From a virus: a DNA stretch of 20,322 bases. Made by a program: the position numbers and the translations under genes. Each line of letters begins with the position of its first letter. The first letter of the stretch is position 1. Below the pieces are notes generated by a model. That model was not told the origin of the DNA and did no database searches. It saw only the letters and a list, made by a program, of their open reading frames with translations. The stretch is taken from positions 1 through 20,322 of the IMG/VR virus record IMGVR_UViG_3300049479_000205. One strand, 5' to 3'. Shown here piece after piece: positions 8,545 to 15,773 of the stretch.

Positions 8545-9075
8545 CTACGCGCTGGGGATCGTGTTGAACATGAACCGCGGCACGTCGTAGGTCGAGGTCT
8601 TCGTCTCGACGCCAAGCTCCACGTTGCCGGGCTTGAAGTTCGTCTCGTGCCGCGTCTCCACGGCGTCCTGGAGCGAGATCAGCACTTCGGGCGGGACATC
8701 GGTCCACTGGTTGAGCTTGACCAGCCACGTCGTCCCCAGAGGGAACGGCTGCGGGTCGCGCTGGCCATCGTGCTGCTTGAAAATGCGGACCTGCACCCAG
8801 TCCTTGCGGTAAACGCCGCCGTTGTCCACGCACAGGTGGCGCGGGTCGCCCTTCGGCGCGTTGATGAACTTCTCGGGCAGCTTCGCGCCGTCCCGGATCT
8901 TGAAGTTGTTGCGGTCGGTGCGGTCGATGTTGCCCGAGTCCTCCTCGTCCATCATCACCGCGACCCGCTGGGTGCGCTCGGCCTCCAGGATCTCCTGCTC
9001 GATTTCCTTCGGCGTCTTGGTCACTTCCATGACCTTCTCCCGGTCCTGCGGCGTCAGTGCGAAGTCCTTGCCCAT
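8545..9075 (-). CDS. Unassigned protein, probable virion or assembly component
   Basis: The product is 176 residues, soluble and acidic at the N-terminus. The first 70 residues look helical and charged (TPQDREKVMEVTKTPKEIEQ, then EILEAERTQRV); the C-terminal 110 residues look beta-rich, with WVQVRIFKQHDGQRDPQPFP and TTWLVKLNQWTDVPPEV, and end in DVPRFMFNTIPSA. I do not recognise the family. It lies between the capsid genes and the tailspike. Its leader is unusual: a 6-bp hairpin, five A residues and a GGAGG SD, nearly identical to the leader of the scaffold gene. A connector, head-completion or tailspike-associated role would suit the position, but nothing in the sequence proves it. Confidence 0.72.
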   Translation of the reverse strand: MGKDFALTPQDREKVMEVTKTPKEIEQEILEAERTQRVAVMMDEEDSGNIDRTDRNNFKIRDGAKLPEKFINAPKGDPRHLCVDNGGVYRKDWVQVRIFKQHDGQRDPQPFPLGTTWLVKLNQWTDVPPEVLISLQDAVETRHETNFKPGNVELGVETKTSTYDVPRFMFNTIPSA

Positions 9076-9083
9076 CTCTTGAT

Positions 9084-9112
9084 CCTCCGTGTTTTTCGCC
9101 TCGTCAGGCGAC
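9084..9112 (-). promoter_or_regulatory. Leader hairpin plus A-run and SD, copy B
   Basis: On the minus strand the RNA would read TCGCCT-GACG-AGGCGA, a 6-bp stem with a GACG loop, followed at once by AAAAACACGGAGG, whose GGAGG is the SD for the 176-aa protein. A second copy lies at 11612-11639 before the scaffold gene. The two copies differ at only two positions over about 28 bases, and those two are paired with each other (T-A here, C-G there). Confidence 0.6.
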
Positions 9113-9123
9113 GGTTGTTGGCT

Positions 9124-9145
9124 GGGGGCGGCCGAAGCCGCCCCC
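9124..9145 (-). terminator. Stable UUCG hairpin downstream of the capsid genes (terminator or processing/stability hairpin)
   Basis: On the minus strand this is GGGGGCGGC-TTCG-GCCGCCCCC, a perfect 9-bp GC stem closed by the very stable C(UUCG)G tetraloop, 17 bases after the stop of the 127-aa gene. No U-run follows (AGCCAACAACC), so it is not a standard intrinsic terminator. It could lower read-through from the highly expressed capsid genes into the tail genes, or protect the capsid mRNA 3' end. Confidence 0.5.
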
Positions 9146-9162
9146 GGTCTGCGGCGCGAGGA

Positions 9163-9546
9163 CTAGCCCCACGCCTCCCAGGCCCAGGTGTCCGCGTCGG
9201 TCTGGAGGGCGGCCGGGATCGAGAATCCCCGGAACGTCTCCGACTGGCCGACGGTGTACTGGGTCGTCGGAGCCGTGTCGTCTTCGGTGTCGCCGTAGAC
9301 GGCCGGCCCGGTGATGCCCTTCGTGACCACGCCGGTCGAGCCCGTGATCTTCCAGCACGCAGTCGCGGCCATGCCCGCCTGCCACAGGATGATGTCGGGG
9401 TTCGTCCCGGTGTAGTTGACCAGCACGATCTTCTTCGGGGTGAACCCCAGTTCGACGTAGGCGATGGTCCCGTCGGACGTGAGCAGCCCCGAGGCGTACC
9501 GCGAATGCGGCACGTTGGTGCTGTAGGTGATCGCTTCGGTAGCCAT
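9163..9546 (-). CDS. Small protein after the major capsid gene, possible head decoration protein
   Basis: The product is 127 residues, predicted mostly beta, without signal peptide or membrane segment. It opens MATEAITYSTNVPHSRYASG and contains a strand-rich centre (FTPKKIVLVNYTGTNPDIILWQAG) followed by an Asp/Thr-rich loop (GDTEDDTAPTTQYTVGQSET). The size and place directly after the coat gene are those of head-decoration or capsid-stabilising proteins, but I do not recognise a specific family. The ATG at 9546 has GAGAGGTGA upstream. It is separated from the capsid gene by 30 bases and followed by the UUCG hairpin, so it probably shares the capsid transcript. Confidence 0.72.
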   Translation of the reverse strand: MATEAITYSTNVPHSRYASGLLTSDGTIAYVELGFTPKKIVLVNYTGTNPDIILWQAGMAATACWKITGSTGVVTKGITGPAVYGDTEDDTAPTTQYTVGQSETFRGFSIPAALQTDADTWAWEAWG

Positions 9547-9576
9547 GTTTCTTCACCTCTCAGTCAGGGTTGCGGC

Positions 9577-10653
9577 CTACCACCGAGCGCAGCACTCGAT
9601 GCGGACCATGTACTCGTCCTCCAGGATGGCGGCGCCCAGGCACGCCTTCCAGCCCGCGGTCGCCCGCTGGTGCAGCGGGTCGCTGTTGCCGCCCGGCCGG
9701 TCGTAGTACGTCGCCGCCGCGCCCTCGAGCTTGATGACGCCGTAGGCGTCCTTGCCCATGACGAGGCAGGAGTACACGTCCGGGGCCGTGCCGCTGGTCG
9801 CCCGGAAGGTCGCCGCAGCGGTCGAGCCGCCCGTCGAGATCCCGGTCGCCGCATCCGGCCAGACCTTCGCCAGGGTGGTCGTCACGAACCGCACGTTGCG
9901 GTAGGTGCCGATCTCCGTGGGGTAGGCCACGCCGCCCGAAGCGTACTTCTGGCGGGGAATCCAGTCGCCCGTGGCGAAGCCGGCGTTGCTGTTCACCAGA
10001 TCGTGCGCGACGTGCGGGTGGATGATGCAGACGTAGGCCGGGGCGAGGGGGCTCGTGTCCACCTTCGTCGAGGCCGACATCTGGCCGTGGAAGTACTTCG
10101 CGTTGGCGCCCTCCAGCATGGTGATGGCGGTGTCCAGCGCGCGCTTGGTGATGCTGCCGGCCACGGTGGTCCGCGCGCCGACGCCGGTCGTCGGGCTCGC
10201 GCCGTCCGCCGTGACGCGCAGGAACGAAGTCCCGGCGTTGATCACGTCGCGGACGATCACGTCCTTGGTCTCGGCAGCCTGGAGCGCCAGCCGCTTCGTG
10301 GCCATCATCAGGACGTTGTCCGGATGCATGAAGTCCACGACATCGGTGATGCCGACCCAGTCGCCGTACCAGTAGACCGTCCCGAGGACGTTCTCGTAGG
10401 CGAGCTGCTTGCCCGACGGGGTGATGCCTTCGGACAGCGGCACGGTGTTGACGGCCAGCCGCAGCCAGCGGCGCCACATCACCTGGTTGCCGTTGCCCTT
10501 GGTGAGGGTCGTCTTCTGGCCGAAGCGGTCGTGCAGGATCTCCTGTTCCGCGATGGACAGGAAGGTCTTGATGTAGAGGGCTCTGGTCAGCGTCGGCATC
10601 GCGGGCGATACCTCGTTGGCCGACCGAAGCCCACTCAGGGTGTTGTACGCCAT
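9577..10653 (-). CDS. Major capsid protein, N4 gp56 family
   Basis: The product is 358 residues, within the usual length of the N4 gp56 family of HK97-fold coat proteins. Recognised family features are the N-terminal RALYIKTFLSIAEQEILHDR and FGQKTTLTKGNGNQVMWRRW (about 25-63), then LSEGITPSGKQL, then the central YGDWVGITDVVDFMHPDNVL, KRLALQAAETKDVIVRDVIN and a C-terminal KDAYGVIKLEG. It forms the icosahedral shell. An AAGGAGGA SD precedes the ATG with good spacing, as expected for a highly expressed gene. It follows the scaffold gene by 19 bases. Interestingly the coat is N4-type while the downstream tail and ejection genes follow the T7 order. Confidence 0.93.
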   Translation of the reverse strand: MAYNTLSGLRSANEVSPAMPTLTRALYIKTFLSIAEQEILHDRFGQKTTLTKGNGNQVMWRRWLRLAVNTVPLSEGITPSGKQLAYENVLGTVYWYGDWVGITDVVDFMHPDNVLMMATKRLALQAAETKDVIVRDVINAGTSFLRVTADGASPTTGVGARTTVAGSITKRALDTAITMLEGANAKYFHGQMSASTKVDTSPLAPAYVCIIHPHVAHDLVNSNAGFATGDWIPRQKYASGGVAYPTEIGTYRNVRFVTTTLAKVWPDAATGISTGGSTAAATFRATSGTAPDVYSCLVMGKDAYGVIKLEGAAATYYDRPGGNSDPLHQRATAGWKACLGAAILEDEYMVRIECCARW

Positions 10654-10672
10654 GTCTCAGTCCTCCTTGGAC

Positions 10673-11605
10673 CTAGAGGTCAGGGAACTTCCGCGCAAGC
10701 GCCGCGAGGAGCTTGTCGCCGGAGAGGTTCATCAGTGCCTTGACCTGTGCATCCTCGTCGTTCGCGTCCGCTCCGGTAGCGGATCGCGGGCCGCCACCTT
10801 CGGTGTGATGACGCGATGTCAGAGGATTCACGCGGGGTCTCGGCGCTCCATTGACCAGGTCCAGCGCACCGCGTCTGACCAGATCGTGAGCGAGTGCTGC
10901 GGCGCCCGCTACGCCTCCGCCGTAAACGGCCTTGAGTTCCGGGTCGGTGATGCTGTCGAACGCCTCGTGCAGGACCGGCATGTGTTCTGCCGTCAGGCCC
11001 GGAACGAACTTCGAGATGGTCGCCGCCAGACGGCGGTCGCGCTCCTTCTCGATGACCGGGGCCAGATCCTGCCGAAGCGGCGCCACCATCTCCTCGGCGA
11101 TCTCGCGCGCGCGTGCCTCGACGTATGGGTCCAGGAACGCCTTCGTCTCGGGGATGAGGTCGCTGCCGGCCGGCGGAGTCTCCTCCGACTGCGGCGTGCC
11201 ACCGCCCTCCGAGATGAGGCGAGCGATCAGCTTGTCGCGCTGCTCCTCGGCCTTGCGCGCCCGCTCCGTCAGTTCGGCCATGCGCTCGTCCAGCGATCCC
11301 GGCCGCGGCGCACTGGATTCGGGAGCGTCCGGGCCGCTCGGCTCCCTCGGCGCCTCCGGCTCGGCCTTCTTCAGGCCCAGCAGGGCGTCGAGGTCCAGTA
11401 CGTCGTCGTGTCCGGTGTCGATGCCGGGCGTGCCCTCGAGGCCGCCGACGAAGTCGTGCTGCTCGGGCTCCACCGTCCGAACGGGGTCGGCCGCGACCGA
11501 AGCCGTAGGCTCGGCCGTCGCCGTCAGTTCGGGCGGCAGTTCCCCGCCGCTTCCGAGCTTGCTCGCAAGCTCTCCCATGTCGATCACGTCGTCGAAGTCG
11601 CTCAT
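10673..11605 (-). CDS. Capsid scaffold protein
   Basis: The product is 310 residues, acidic and low in aromatics. It has an acidic N-terminus (MSDFDDVIDMGELASKLG), a long Pro/Glu/Asp-rich disordered stretch, a charged helix suited to coiled coil at about 103-132 (SLDERMAELTERARKAEEQR and on), a mid-helical segment PETKAFLDPYVEARAREIAE, and a C-terminus ending LLAALARKFPDL that could contact the coat protein. Scaffold proteins of this kind shape the prohead and leave before or during packaging. It lies directly upstream of the coat gene, between portal and coat, the standard scaffold place. Its ATG at 11605 overlaps nothing, but its leader hairpin and SD are embedded in the end of the preceding 88-aa gene. 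Confidence 0.85.
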   Translation of the reverse strand: MSDFDDVIDMGELASKLGSGGELPPELTATAEPTASVAADPVRTVEPEQHDFVGGLEGTPGIDTGHDDVLDLDALLGLKKAEPEAPREPSGPDAPESSAPRPGSLDERMAELTERARKAEEQRDKLIARLISEGGGTPQSEETPPAGSDLIPETKAFLDPYVEARAREIAEEMVAPLRQDLAPVIEKERDRRLAATISKFVPGLTAEHMPVLHEAFDSITDPELKAVYGGGVAGAAALAHDLVRRGALDLVNGAPRPRVNPLTSRHHTEGGGPRSATGADANDEDAQVKALMNLSGDKLLAALARKFPDL

Positions 11606-11606
11606 G

Positions 11607-11873
11607 TCAACCCTCCGTGTTTTTCGCCCCGTCGGGCGATTCTCTCAGTCGTCCCATCAACCACGAGTTCAGGGATGCCGCCTCATGCAACTTCCCGTCC
11701 TCGAAGGCTCTCTTGAGCGGCCACTCAGGGCCGTCAACCGGCATCGGCGCCTCGCCGCGCCTCATGTCGGCCGTCAACTTCTCGATCAGCAGGTCAAGCG
11801 CCCCCGACCGGTGGGCCGCCCTCAGGGCCGCCAGCCGCGCCTCCTGCATCTCCAGCCGTTCCTGGCTCTCCAC
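11607..11873 (-). CDS. Small helical protein overlapping the portal gene end
   Basis: The frame runs from a GTG at 11873 (GGGAG about nine bases upstream) and gives 88 residues. Its first 80 bases overlap the last codons of the portal gene in a different frame. The protein is helical and charged (QERLEMQEARLAALRAAH, LIEKLTADMRRGE) and contains EWPLKRAFEDGKLHEAASLN, which looks like genuine protein rather than a shadow. Function unknown; small proteins between portal and scaffold often assist head assembly. An in-frame ATG at 11849 is an alternative start that would still overlap the portal gene. The last codons double as the leader hairpin of the scaffold gene. Confidence 0.65.
   Translation of the reverse strand: MESQERLEMQEARLAALRAAHRSGALDLLIEKLTADMRRGEAPMPVDGPEWPLKRAFEDGKLHEAASLNSWLMGRLRESPDGAKNTEG
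11612..11639 (-). promoter_or_regulatory. Leader hairpin plus A-run and SD, copy A (scaffold gene)
   Basis: On the minus strand the RNA would read TCGCCC-GACG-GGGCGA then AAAAACACGGAGG, with the scaffold ATG a few bases later. It matches the element at 9084-9112 except for one base pair, changed from T-A to C-G. Unlike copy B it lies inside a coding sequence (the C-terminal SPDGAKNTEG of the 88-aa gene), so ribosomes leaving that gene would pass through the hairpin. Confidence 0.6.
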
Positions 11874-13770
11874 CTTGCACCGCTCCCGCCTGCGCGGCCG
11901 TCTGGGCCGCAGCCATCGCCGCCTGGTACTCCACGATCAGCGCCCGGTAGTCCTCGGCGCTCATCACCATGTCGTCGCTCTCCTCCAGGATCTCCTTGAA
12001 CAGGCGCCGGTAGAGAACGTCCTTGCGGACGGGCGACGGCATCCCGCCGGCCTCGGCCTGCTGGGTGATCTGCGCAGCCATCATCAGGTTCTGGACGCGC
12101 GCGTCCTTCTCGGCGAGGAACTTCGACCCGGCCACCCGGACCAGCCACCCTCGGCGGATGTCCACGGGGCTGACCTTCTTGACCACCGACTTCTTGTCCT
12201 GCGTGATGCTGAAGACCACGTCCTCGTCGATGTACTGGGCGTTCATCTCCATCGCCGTGTTCAGGGCCTCCTGAATCAGGTCTTCCTCCACGGCCTCGAC
12301 GGCCCCGCCCAGTTTGGTCGCGATGATGTTCGCGTTGCGGGCGGTTCTGGTTGCAGACTCGCGTGAGCCGCTGGCGGTATTGACAGCGCCCGTCATCCGC
12401 TCGTGCCGCGCAATCGCAGCCTCCTCCACGGCGAACCCAAGCGGGAGGCCCTGGAAGTTCTTCTGGATCGGCGTGATCGCGCCCTGCTGCGTGACCTCGT
12501 GGCGCACGCCTGGGCCGCTCGGCTTCATGATGCCATCGACCAGCCAGTCCACAACGACCTCGGACTCTGGCTGGATCACGGCGTTCACGGCGTCGATGTT
12601 CTGGTTGTGGACGGCGTTGACAGTGTCCTGCTCGTCCAGCGCCTTCTCGATGATGCCGATGCCGTAGACGGCGCCCTCGATGGTCGTCAGCCGCGCGTTG
12701 TTGATCAGCAGGCGCCCCGAGTACATCGGAGTCGGCTCGCAGCGGATGACCGCCGTGTCGTTCGCCACGGCCACGATCCAGTTCTCGTAGATGCCGGCCT
12801 CGGGACCGCTCGCGATCTCGAACGTGCCGTGCTGTTCCTTGATCTCGACCTTGTTCGCACCCTGCGGCATCTGAAGCCCGAGCGCCATCTTGACCAGCGC
12901 CTCGGCCTCGTTGTCGGACGCGCGGTCCTCGGATGTGGCGTCGAACACGTTCTTCAGGTTCTCGTACAGGACGTACCCGGTGGCGTCCGGCTTCGTGAAC
13001 CGCTTCAGGTACTCGAGCGTGCGCCACGAACGCATGATCCGCAGCGCCGACATGTCGTCGTTCGGGTGCTGCTCCTGAACGTAGTTGAAGATCGACCCGA
13101 CCTTCAGGACCGGCCCCTGGAACACCACGTCCAACTCGCGCGGCGGCTCGGGCGGCGGCGCGAAGTCCGGCTTGGCCGGCGGCTCGACGCCCATCATCTG
13201 CGCGCGGATGACCATGCCCTGCCAGTCTTCCATGATCGACTGGTACTCGGCCTGGTAGTCGGCGGCCTGCTCGGTCCAGCGCGCCATCGCATCGGCGAAC
13301 TGCTTGTAGTTCACGGCGCGCTTGACGTACCAGTTCATCCACCACGGGCAGTTGCCGAGGATGCCGAGGGACTTGATTCCGGTCATCATCGTGCGCCGGT
13401 ACTTGCCCCACTCCATCTGGTAGCGGAGCAGGTACTTCATGTCCTCGGCCATCTTGTCGTCGATCTGGTTGTCCATGCCCTCGCGGGCCGGCCGCAGGGT
13501 GATGGCCTCGTCGCGCCCGAGGATCTGGTTGTAGATCTGCGGCGCCCACGTCTCGACGGCGTCGTGCGACACGCCGACGTAGCGGCACGAGCGGTTCGAC
13601 TGCTTGGCGTATTCGGCCCACTTCTTGTCGAAGCGGCAGAGGTACGCCATCATGCACCGCTTCCAGGTCTCCTCGAGTTCCGCGCGGTCGTCCTTCCACT
13701 GTCTCCAGTTGGTGACAACCTGCTCGCGAACCTGCTCGAGGGCGGCTGGCGATTTCAGCAGGACGGCCAT
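11794..13770 (-). CDS. Portal protein (podovirus head-tail connector)
   Basis: The product is 658 residues, within the range of podovirus portals. The N-terminal helix (QVVTNWRQWKDDRAELEETW, 17-36) and the following YVGVSHDAVETWAPQIYNQI are typical; later come PTPMYSGRLLINNARLTTIE and IIEKALDEQDTVNAVHNQNI, the portal wing/stem region, then a long helical part after ESATRTARNANIIATKLGGA. The C-terminal 40 residues are Gly/Ala/Pro-rich (AVQGGEPGTAGDAGGAAGGP) and look disordered, unlike the barrel helix of some P22-type portals. It forms the dodecameric vertex through which DNA passes. The ATG overlaps the terminase stop by one base (TGATG) with GGAGG six bases upstream, so the two genes are translationally coupled. 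Confidence 0.9.
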   Translation of the reverse strand: MAVLLKSPAALEQVREQVVTNWRQWKDDRAELEETWKRCMMAYLCRFDKKWAEYAKQSNRSCRYVGVSHDAVETWAPQIYNQILGRDEAITLRPAREGMDNQIDDKMAEDMKYLLRYQMEWGKYRRTMMTGIKSLGILGNCPWWMNWYVKRAVNYKQFADAMARWTEQAADYQAEYQSIMEDWQGMVIRAQMMGVEPPAKPDFAPPPEPPRELDVVFQGPVLKVGSIFNYVQEQHPNDDMSALRIMRSWRTLEYLKRFTKPDATGYVLYENLKNVFDATSEDRASDNEAEALVKMALGLQMPQGANKVEIKEQHGTFEIASGPEAGIYENWIVAVANDTAVIRCEPTPMYSGRLLINNARLTTIEGAVYGIGIIEKALDEQDTVNAVHNQNIDAVNAVIQPESEVVVDWLVDGIMKPSGPGVRHEVTQQGAITPIQKNFQGLPLGFAVEEAAIARHERMTGAVNTASGSRESATRTARNANIIATKLGGAVEAVEEDLIQEALNTAMEMNAQYIDEDVVFSITQDKKSVVKKVSPVDIRRGWLVRVAGSKFLAEKDARVQNLMMAAQITQQAEAGGMPSPVRKDVLYRRLFKEILEESDDMVMSAEDYRALIVEYQAAMAAAQTAAQAGAVQGGEPGTAGDAGGAAGGPEGGPPVGGA

Positions 13771-15191
13771 CAGAAGCCTCCACCGGGCAGGTCGGCTGCC
13801 TTGACGTACTGGAATGTCTCGCGGTACTGCCTGATCGTGCGCTTGCGAAGGTCGTCCCTCGTCGGGATGCCGGAGGCGATCATGGCCCGCAGGGTGTCGA
13901 TGGCGTGATCCTCGCCCCTAGTGTCGATGTCCTCGGGGTTGTTCTTGTCCCGCTGGATGACGGGCAGGGTCCGGATCAGGTGACGGCAGTTCCGCATGAT
14001 CTTGATTCGCGACTGGCCGTTGACCACGCGCAGCATCTCGTGGAGCGCCGCGATCTGGTTGACGCGGCTGTTCGGCCCCTTCTTCCACGGGTGCCAGACC
14101 ATGCGGTCAGGGTCGTCGTGCTTGCCGGTCAGCGCCTCGGCGATCATCCCCATGCCGCTCTGGGTGTCCCAGCACTGGCTGTCCAGCCATCCGTAGGGGA
14201 CGTACAACTCGTTCATGCGCTCCATGCCAGCGAGCTTGCGCCTGACCGTCTCCGGCGCCTCCTGCGTGCCCACGTTGGCCTTGCCGCCCCAGCCGTAGGC
14301 TTCCATGCCGATGATCAGGTCGCCGTCGTAGACGAAGCCCCAGAGGCCGCAGTACGGCTCCGTGTAACCCCAGTCCAGGGCGCGGATGATCTTCTTGTCG
14401 GCCGGGATCGGGGCAGGGTCGATGACGTGGACGCGGGGGTCGAACTCGGGGAAGGCCGAGCCGACGGCGATGTTCCAGTCGCCCTCGCGCATGGCCCGCG
14501 CCAGCACCGGGTCGCTGATCTCGTAGACACGCCCGCCGTAGCCCGGATCGGCCTCCATGAGGATGCGGTTGTCCTCGAGCCTCGACGGGATGTAGACCCG
14601 GTGGTAGGTCGTGCCGTCCTTGCGGCGCACGATGACGGCCTGCCCCGGAGGAGCGATGTCGATGAACCGCTCCTTGACCCACGCATGGCCGGGGCCGCCG
14701 GGGTTGCCCGTGGCGCGCATCCGCGTCGGCACGCCCTTGGATGCGGTCCTCATGCGGTGGAACAGGTAGGTGTAGATGTAGTCCGTCTCGTACTGCGTCA
14801 ACTCATCGACGCCGATCCATGTGTACTGCTGGCCCTGATGCTTCAGGGCATCGCCATCGCGGTCGGCGGCGCGGAACTGAAGGATCGCCCCGGACGGGAA
14901 CTGGAACTCGTGCTTCGATTCCTTCCAGATCCCAGAGCCGTACACCGGGCAGAAGATCTCCTGCGCGCGCCTGATGACGTAGCTCATGTCCGGCGTGAAC
15001 CGGCGCAGGAACAGGCCGACCCACTTCGAGCCGTACTCGATCCCGCGGGAGTAGTCGCCCAGGAGGCCGTCGGTCTTGCCGCCGCCCACGGCGCCGCCGT
15101 AGAAGCACTCCTCCGCCGGACACTGGACAAGCAGCGACTGCGGCCCCGGCTGGGGCTCCCACGCTACCCTGTCCTGGTACGGCGCAGCCAT
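13770..15191 (-). CDS. Terminase large subunit (packaging ATPase-nuclease)
   Basis: The product is 473 residues, a normal length. ATPase domain: Walker A YGGAVGGGKT (31-40), Walker B WIGVDE (125-130) with the catalytic Glu, and the coupling motif ATGNPGG (160-166). Nuclease domain: ALDWGY with D273, WLDS with D337, and GEDHAIDTLRA with D428 or D432, consistent with the RNase H-like three-acid site. It pumps and cuts phage DNA at the portal. It starts 2 bases after the stop of the small basic protein and overlaps the portal gene by one base, a terL-portal order seen in many podoviruses, whereas in linear T7 terL is at the far end. The ATG at 15191 has a GGAAGGTGAAG stretch upstream. Confidence 0.95.
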   Translation of the reverse strand: MAAPYQDRVAWEPQPGPQSLLVQCPAEECFYGGAVGGGKTDGLLGDYSRGIEYGSKWVGLFLRRFTPDMSYVIRRAQEIFCPVYGSGIWKESKHEFQFPSGAILQFRAADRDGDALKHQGQQYTWIGVDELTQYETDYIYTYLFHRMRTASKGVPTRMRATGNPGGPGHAWVKERFIDIAPPGQAVIVRRKDGTTYHRVYIPSRLEDNRILMEADPGYGGRVYEISDPVLARAMREGDWNIAVGSAFPEFDPRVHVIDPAPIPADKKIIRALDWGYTEPYCGLWGFVYDGDLIIGMEAYGWGGKANVGTQEAPETVRRKLAGMERMNELYVPYGWLDSQCWDTQSGMGMIAEALTGKHDDPDRMVWHPWKKGPNSRVNQIAALHEMLRVVNGQSRIKIMRNCRHLIRTLPVIQRDKNNPEDIDTRGEDHAIDTLRAMIASGIPTRDDLRKRTIRQYRETFQYVKAADLPGGGF

Positions 15192-15193
15192 CT

Positions 15194-15424
15194 CTACCGC
15201 TTCACCTTCCGCGCGCTGTATCCGAGCAGCGGCGTGTTGGCCTTGACCCCGCCCGGCGCCTGCTTCGGCGCGGCGTAGGATCGGTTGCGGGCCGGCGTCA
15301 GCCCGGTCGCGTTCGGGACGCCAGAGCCCTTGACGGGCGCCGACGGCAGCATCGACTGCGGGCCGCCGCGCAGCTTGCGCATCATCTGGCTCATGGCCGT
15401 GTGGCCGACGATCTTGCTGATCAC
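15194..15424 (-). CDS. Small basic protein upstream of terminase (unassigned; possible small terminase)
   Basis: From the GTG at 15424 (AAGGGG seven bases upstream) the product is 76 residues and very basic: MISKIVGHTAMSQMMRKLRG at the start and GYSARKVKR at the end, with a Pro/Gly/Ala-rich centre. An upstream extension in the same frame exists but would run into the holin-like gene, and has no better SD. The position directly before terL and after a holin-like gene is that of T7 gp18, the small terminase (89 residues), but no helix-turn-helix is visible, so this is only a positional suggestion. It could equally be a small DNA- or capsid-binding protein. Confidence 0.6.
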   Translation of the reverse strand: MISKIVGHTAMSQMMRKLRGGPQSMLPSAPVKGSGVPNATGLTPARNRSYAAPKQAPGGVKANTPLLGYSARKVKR

Positions 15425-15428
15425 GAGC

Positions 15429-15692
15429 CTACCCCTTGAGTATGGCGACCATCGCCTTGAACGCCCACGCGATGCCGAATCCGATGGCACCGAAGGCGGC
15501 GACGATGAGTTCCTTCTTGCCGATCACCGTCTGCACGCGGTCCAGCTTTTCCTCTGCCTTCTCGACGCGCTCGACGATGTTCTTGATCTGCTCGCTGTGA
15601 ACCTTGCATTCAGCCGGTCCAGCGTCGAGCCTCGCCTTGATCTCGCCAAGCTCCCTGAACAGGTCCATCACTTGCTGTTCGCTCAGTTGCAT
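15429..15692 (-). CDS. Holin-like membrane protein (coiled coil plus one C-terminal membrane segment)
   Basis: From the ATG at 15692 (GAGAGG at 15701-15706) the product is 87 residues. Residues 3-58 are a charged heptad-like helix (QLSEQQVMDLFRELGEIKAR, then EQIKNIVERVEKAEEKLDRV), and residues 62-84 form one hydrophobic membrane segment (LIVAAFGAIGFGIAWAFKAM). This coiled coil-TM layout is that of XhlA-like and other small class-II/III-type holins or holin accessories. The frame stays open upstream to 15923, but that extension looks random, has no SD and is antisense to a better rightward gene, so the start at 15692 is chosen. T7 also places its holin before the terminase genes. No endolysin is seen in the window. 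Confidence 0.75.
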   Translation of the reverse strand: MQLSEQQVMDLFRELGEIKARLDAGPAECKVHSEQIKNIVERVEKAEEKLDRVQTVIGKKELIVAAFGAIGFGIAWAFKAMVAILKG

Positions 15693-15722
15693 TGGGCGAT
15701 CCTCTCGGCTGCGGTTAATTAC

Positions 15723-15751
15723 TTGACCCCGTGCGCGGACTCGGCTACACT
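15723..15751 (+). promoter_or_regulatory. Sigma70-type promoter for the rightward 50-aa gene
   Basis: TTGACC (15723-15728), a 17-base spacer and TACACT (15746-15751). The -35 box matches 5 of 6 consensus bases and the -10 box 4 of 6 with optimal spacing. It lies 23 bases upstream of an ATG with its own strong SD, all on the strand opposite to the operon. An AT-rich stretch (GTTAATTAC) directly upstream of the -35 could help. Confidence 0.7.
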
Positions 15752-15773
15752 GGATACCAAGGGGAGGTTTCTC

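Noticed and set aside
8479-10743. Long plus-strand open frame opposite the coat genes
   Set aside because: Arg/Val/His-rich product without recognisable domains, lies exactly antisense to well-supported genes; long antisense frames are common in GC-rich DNA.
11822-13783. 653-codon minus-strand frame in a second frame of the portal gene
   Set aside because: Arg/Gly/Ala-rich out-of-frame reading of the portal gene.
12403-13908. 501-codon plus-strand frame opposite the portal gene
   Set aside because: Composition (Leu, Val, Asp, His, Arg) is that of an antisense shadow and the portal gene on the other strand is certain.
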